A DNA stretch of 7,424 nt from an uncultured bacterium (GTDB lineage: Bacteria; Bacillota; Clostridia; Oscillospirales; Ruminococcaceae). The notes beneath the pieces are model-generated. The model was not told where the DNA came from. It saw nothing but the letters and a program-made list of their open reading frames with translations, and made no database searches. The stretch is taken from NCBI GenBank assembly GCA_905215595.1, contig CAJMQZ010000100.1:1-7424 (forward strand), read 5' to 3'. This document shows, one piece after another, positions 6,189 to 7,424 of the stretch. A program made the translations under genes and the position numbers. Position 1 is the first letter of the stretch. Each line of letters opens with the position of its first letter.

Positions 6189-7085
6189 ATGGAACAACTC
6201 AAGCAGCTGCTCACCGCAGCAGGCATTGCTTATAAAGAAAATGAGCCGCTGGCGGCGCATTGTACCTTTAAAATCGGCGGCCCAGCGCGGCTGTTCGTGC
6301 AGCCGGTGGACCATGCACAGCTTTGCCGCACCGTTGCCCTGTGCAAGGCGCAGGGCGTTCGGTATTATTTGCTGGGCAACGGCAGTAATATCCTGTTTGC
6401 CGACGAGGGCTACGATGGTGCGGTATTGGATATTTCTTCTATGCAGGACACCGTGGAGGTGCACGGAACACAACTCACCGCCGGGGCGGGCGTGCGGCTC
6501 TCGGCGCTGTGCAAAACGGCGCTGGAACACGGCCTGACCGGACTGGAATTTGCTTATGGCATCCCCGGCACGGTGGGCGGCGCGGTCTACATGAACGCCG
6601 GTGCCTACGGCGGCGAGATGAAGGATGTGCTGACCACGGTGCAGTACCTTACCGCCGAGGGCAAAATAAAAGAGGCTGCGGCGGCAGAACTTGACCTGCG
6701 CTACCGTCATAGCATTTTTGAGGAAAACGGCGGCTGTATCCTCTCGGCGCAGTTTGCTCTGACTCCGGGCGAGCCAGAAGCCATCCGCGCAAAAATGGAC
6801 GAGCTGATGGCAAAGCGGCTGGATAAACAGCCGTTGGATAAGCCCAGCGCAGGCAGTACCTTCAAGCGCCCGGTGGGCGCTTTTGCCGCAGCCCTTATCG
6901 ACCAATGCGGTCTGCGGGACTACCGGCACGGCGGTGCCGCCGTCAGCGAGAAGCACTGCGGCTTTGTGGTGAACCTTGGCGGCGCAACCTGCGCAGACGT
7001 GCTGGCACTGTGCGAGGAAGTACGAACCATCGTAAAGGAAAAGACCGGTTACGATCTGGAAAAAGAGATCCGCGTAGTCCGCTGA
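6189..7085 (+). CDS. murB: UDP-N-acetylenolpyruvoylglucosamine reductase
   Basis: A 298-residue cytoplasmic flavoenzyme. It uses NADPH and FAD to reduce UDP-GlcNAc-enolpyruvate to UDP-MurNAc, the second step of peptidoglycan precursor synthesis. FAD-binding motifs are CTFKIGGPARLF (25-36), GNGSNILF (63-70) and YGIPGTVGGAVYMNAGAYGGE (123-143). Catalytic positions visible are Arg173 in YRHS, Ser223 in AGSTFKRP (the proton donor), and Glu293 near the C-terminus in LEKEIRVV. Length and the compact C-terminal domain fit the type II form of Firmicutes. The start at 6189 is preferred because AAGGAG (6174-6179) lies 9 nt before it. An in-frame ATG at 6144 would overlap the end of hprK and add 15 residues not typical of the family. 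It is the middle gene of the hprK-murB-rapZ run. Confidence 0.96.
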   Translation: MEQLKQLLTAAGIAYKENEPLAAHCTFKIGGPARLFVQPVDHAQLCRTVALCKAQGVRYYLLGNGSNILFADEGYDGAVLDISSMQDTVEVHGTQLTAGAGVRLSALCKTALEHGLTGLEFAYGIPGTVGGAVYMNAGAYGGEMKDVLTTVQYLTAEGKIKEAAAAELDLRYRHSIFEENGGCILSAQFALTPGEPEAIRAKMDELMAKRLDKQPLDKPSAGSTFKRPVGAFAAALIDQCGLRDYRHGGAAVSEKHCGFVVNLGGATCADVLALCEEVRTIVKEKTGYDLEKEIRVVR

Positions 7086-7116
7086 ACTGCGCAAATAGAG
7101 GGAGTGTGGAACACAG

Positions 7117-7424
7117 ATGGAGTTGTTGATCGTCAGCGGACTTTCCGGCGCGGGAAAGTCTGTGGCTATGAATGCGCTGGAGGATATCGGATTTTTCTGC
7201 ATCGATAATGTCCCGGCGGGGCTGCTGCCCAGCATTACGGCGTTTTCCAAGGCGGGCGACAACCAGCTGGAGCGGGTGGCGCTTTCCATGGATGTGCGCG
7301 GCTGCCGCAGCAGGGAACAGACCGAGACTGCCCTGCAGCAGCTGGACGAGCAGAAAACACCCTATAAGATCCTGTTTCTGGATGCGCCGGACGATGTGCT
7401 GATGCGCCGTTACAGCGAGACCCG
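7117..7424 (+). CDS. rapZ: RapZ/YvcJ-family P-loop nucleotide-binding protein, N-terminal part (runs off window)
   Basis: Only the first 102 codons are present; the frame is open to the window end. The protein opens with MELLIVSGLSGAGKS, a Walker A at residues 8-15 in the form typical of this family. The family-typical ALEDIGFFCIDNVPAGLL (20-37) and FLDAPDDVLMRRYSETR (86-102) follow, which in full-length proteins continues into an Arg-His-Pro-Leu motif. In Bacillus, YvcJ binds and hydrolyses nucleotides and affects competence. In E. coli, RapZ is an RNA-binding adaptor controlling GlmS, hence amino-sugar supply for the cell wall. The start is 31 bp after the murB stop, with GGAG at 7101-7104 and a closer GTGGA at 7106-7110. 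In many Firmicutes this gene is followed by yvcK and whiA, which would be expected just beyond the window. Confidence 0.93.
   Translation, partial: MELLIVSGLSGAGKSVAMNALEDIGFFCIDNVPAGLLPSITAFSKAGDNQLERVALSMDVRGCRSREQTETALQQLDEQKTPYKILFLDAPDDVLMRRYSET

Noticed and set aside
7105..7115. Small TGTG-GAA-CACA dyad before rapZ, considered as an attenuator or terminator
   Set aside because: The stem is only 4 bp, with no T-run after it.
6078..7289. 403-codon open frame on the - strand opposite murB
   Set aside because: It spans three well-supported + strand genes and shows no protein-family pattern.

Overview
The window reads as a chromosomal segment of a GC-rich clostridial Firmicute. Gene content and order (HPr kinase, MurB and RapZ in a row; an OmpR-type regulator and PhoR-type kinase; a Ger-type germinant-receptor pair) are those of Clostridia. 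The high G+C and Ala/Gln/Leu-rich proteins suggest the Oscillospiraceae/Ruminococcaceae (for example Faecalibacterium, Subdoligranulum or Gemmiger relatives). The genus is an inference from composition, not a demonstrated match.

Left block (+ strand, 1-1142): the 3' end of a GerAB-type spore-germination permease is joined by an ATGA overlap to a complete, diverged GerAC-like (Ger(x)C) protein. Together they look like the end of a ger operon whose GerAA and most of GerAB lie outside the window. The GerAC-like protein has no acceptable lipobox.

Middle block (- strand, 4956 down to 1139): a three-gene phosphate operon. The order is a Na+/Pi cotransporter with a C-terminal PhoU domain, an OmpR/PhoB-type response regulator, and a PhoR-type sensor kinase. 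The genes are separated by 3 bp and then overlap by 4 bp, so they are almost certainly cotranscribed and translationally coupled. The last gene converges on the gerAC-like gene, and the two stop codons overlap on a shared TTAA. Upstream of the transporter is a promoter with a good -10, a poor -35 and four TTTACAT repeats that look like PhoB/PhoP binding boxes. The operon therefore probably activates itself under phosphate starvation.

The 268-bp divergent intergenic region (4957-5224) holds this Pho-type promoter, a perfect 7-bp-stem inverted repeat, and a separate sigma-A-type promoter pointing right.

Right block (+ strand, 5225 to the end): hprK, murB and the start of rapZ (yvcJ), the conserved Firmicute cluster usually followed by yvcK and whiA. 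It combines carbon-catabolite signalling, peptidoglycan precursor synthesis and a P-loop regulator. All complete genes look intact. I saw no RNA genes, mobile elements, CRISPR arrays or convincing factor-independent terminators. Most of the window is ordinary; the points worth a second look are the Pho promoter, the overlapping convergent ends and the atypical GerAC.
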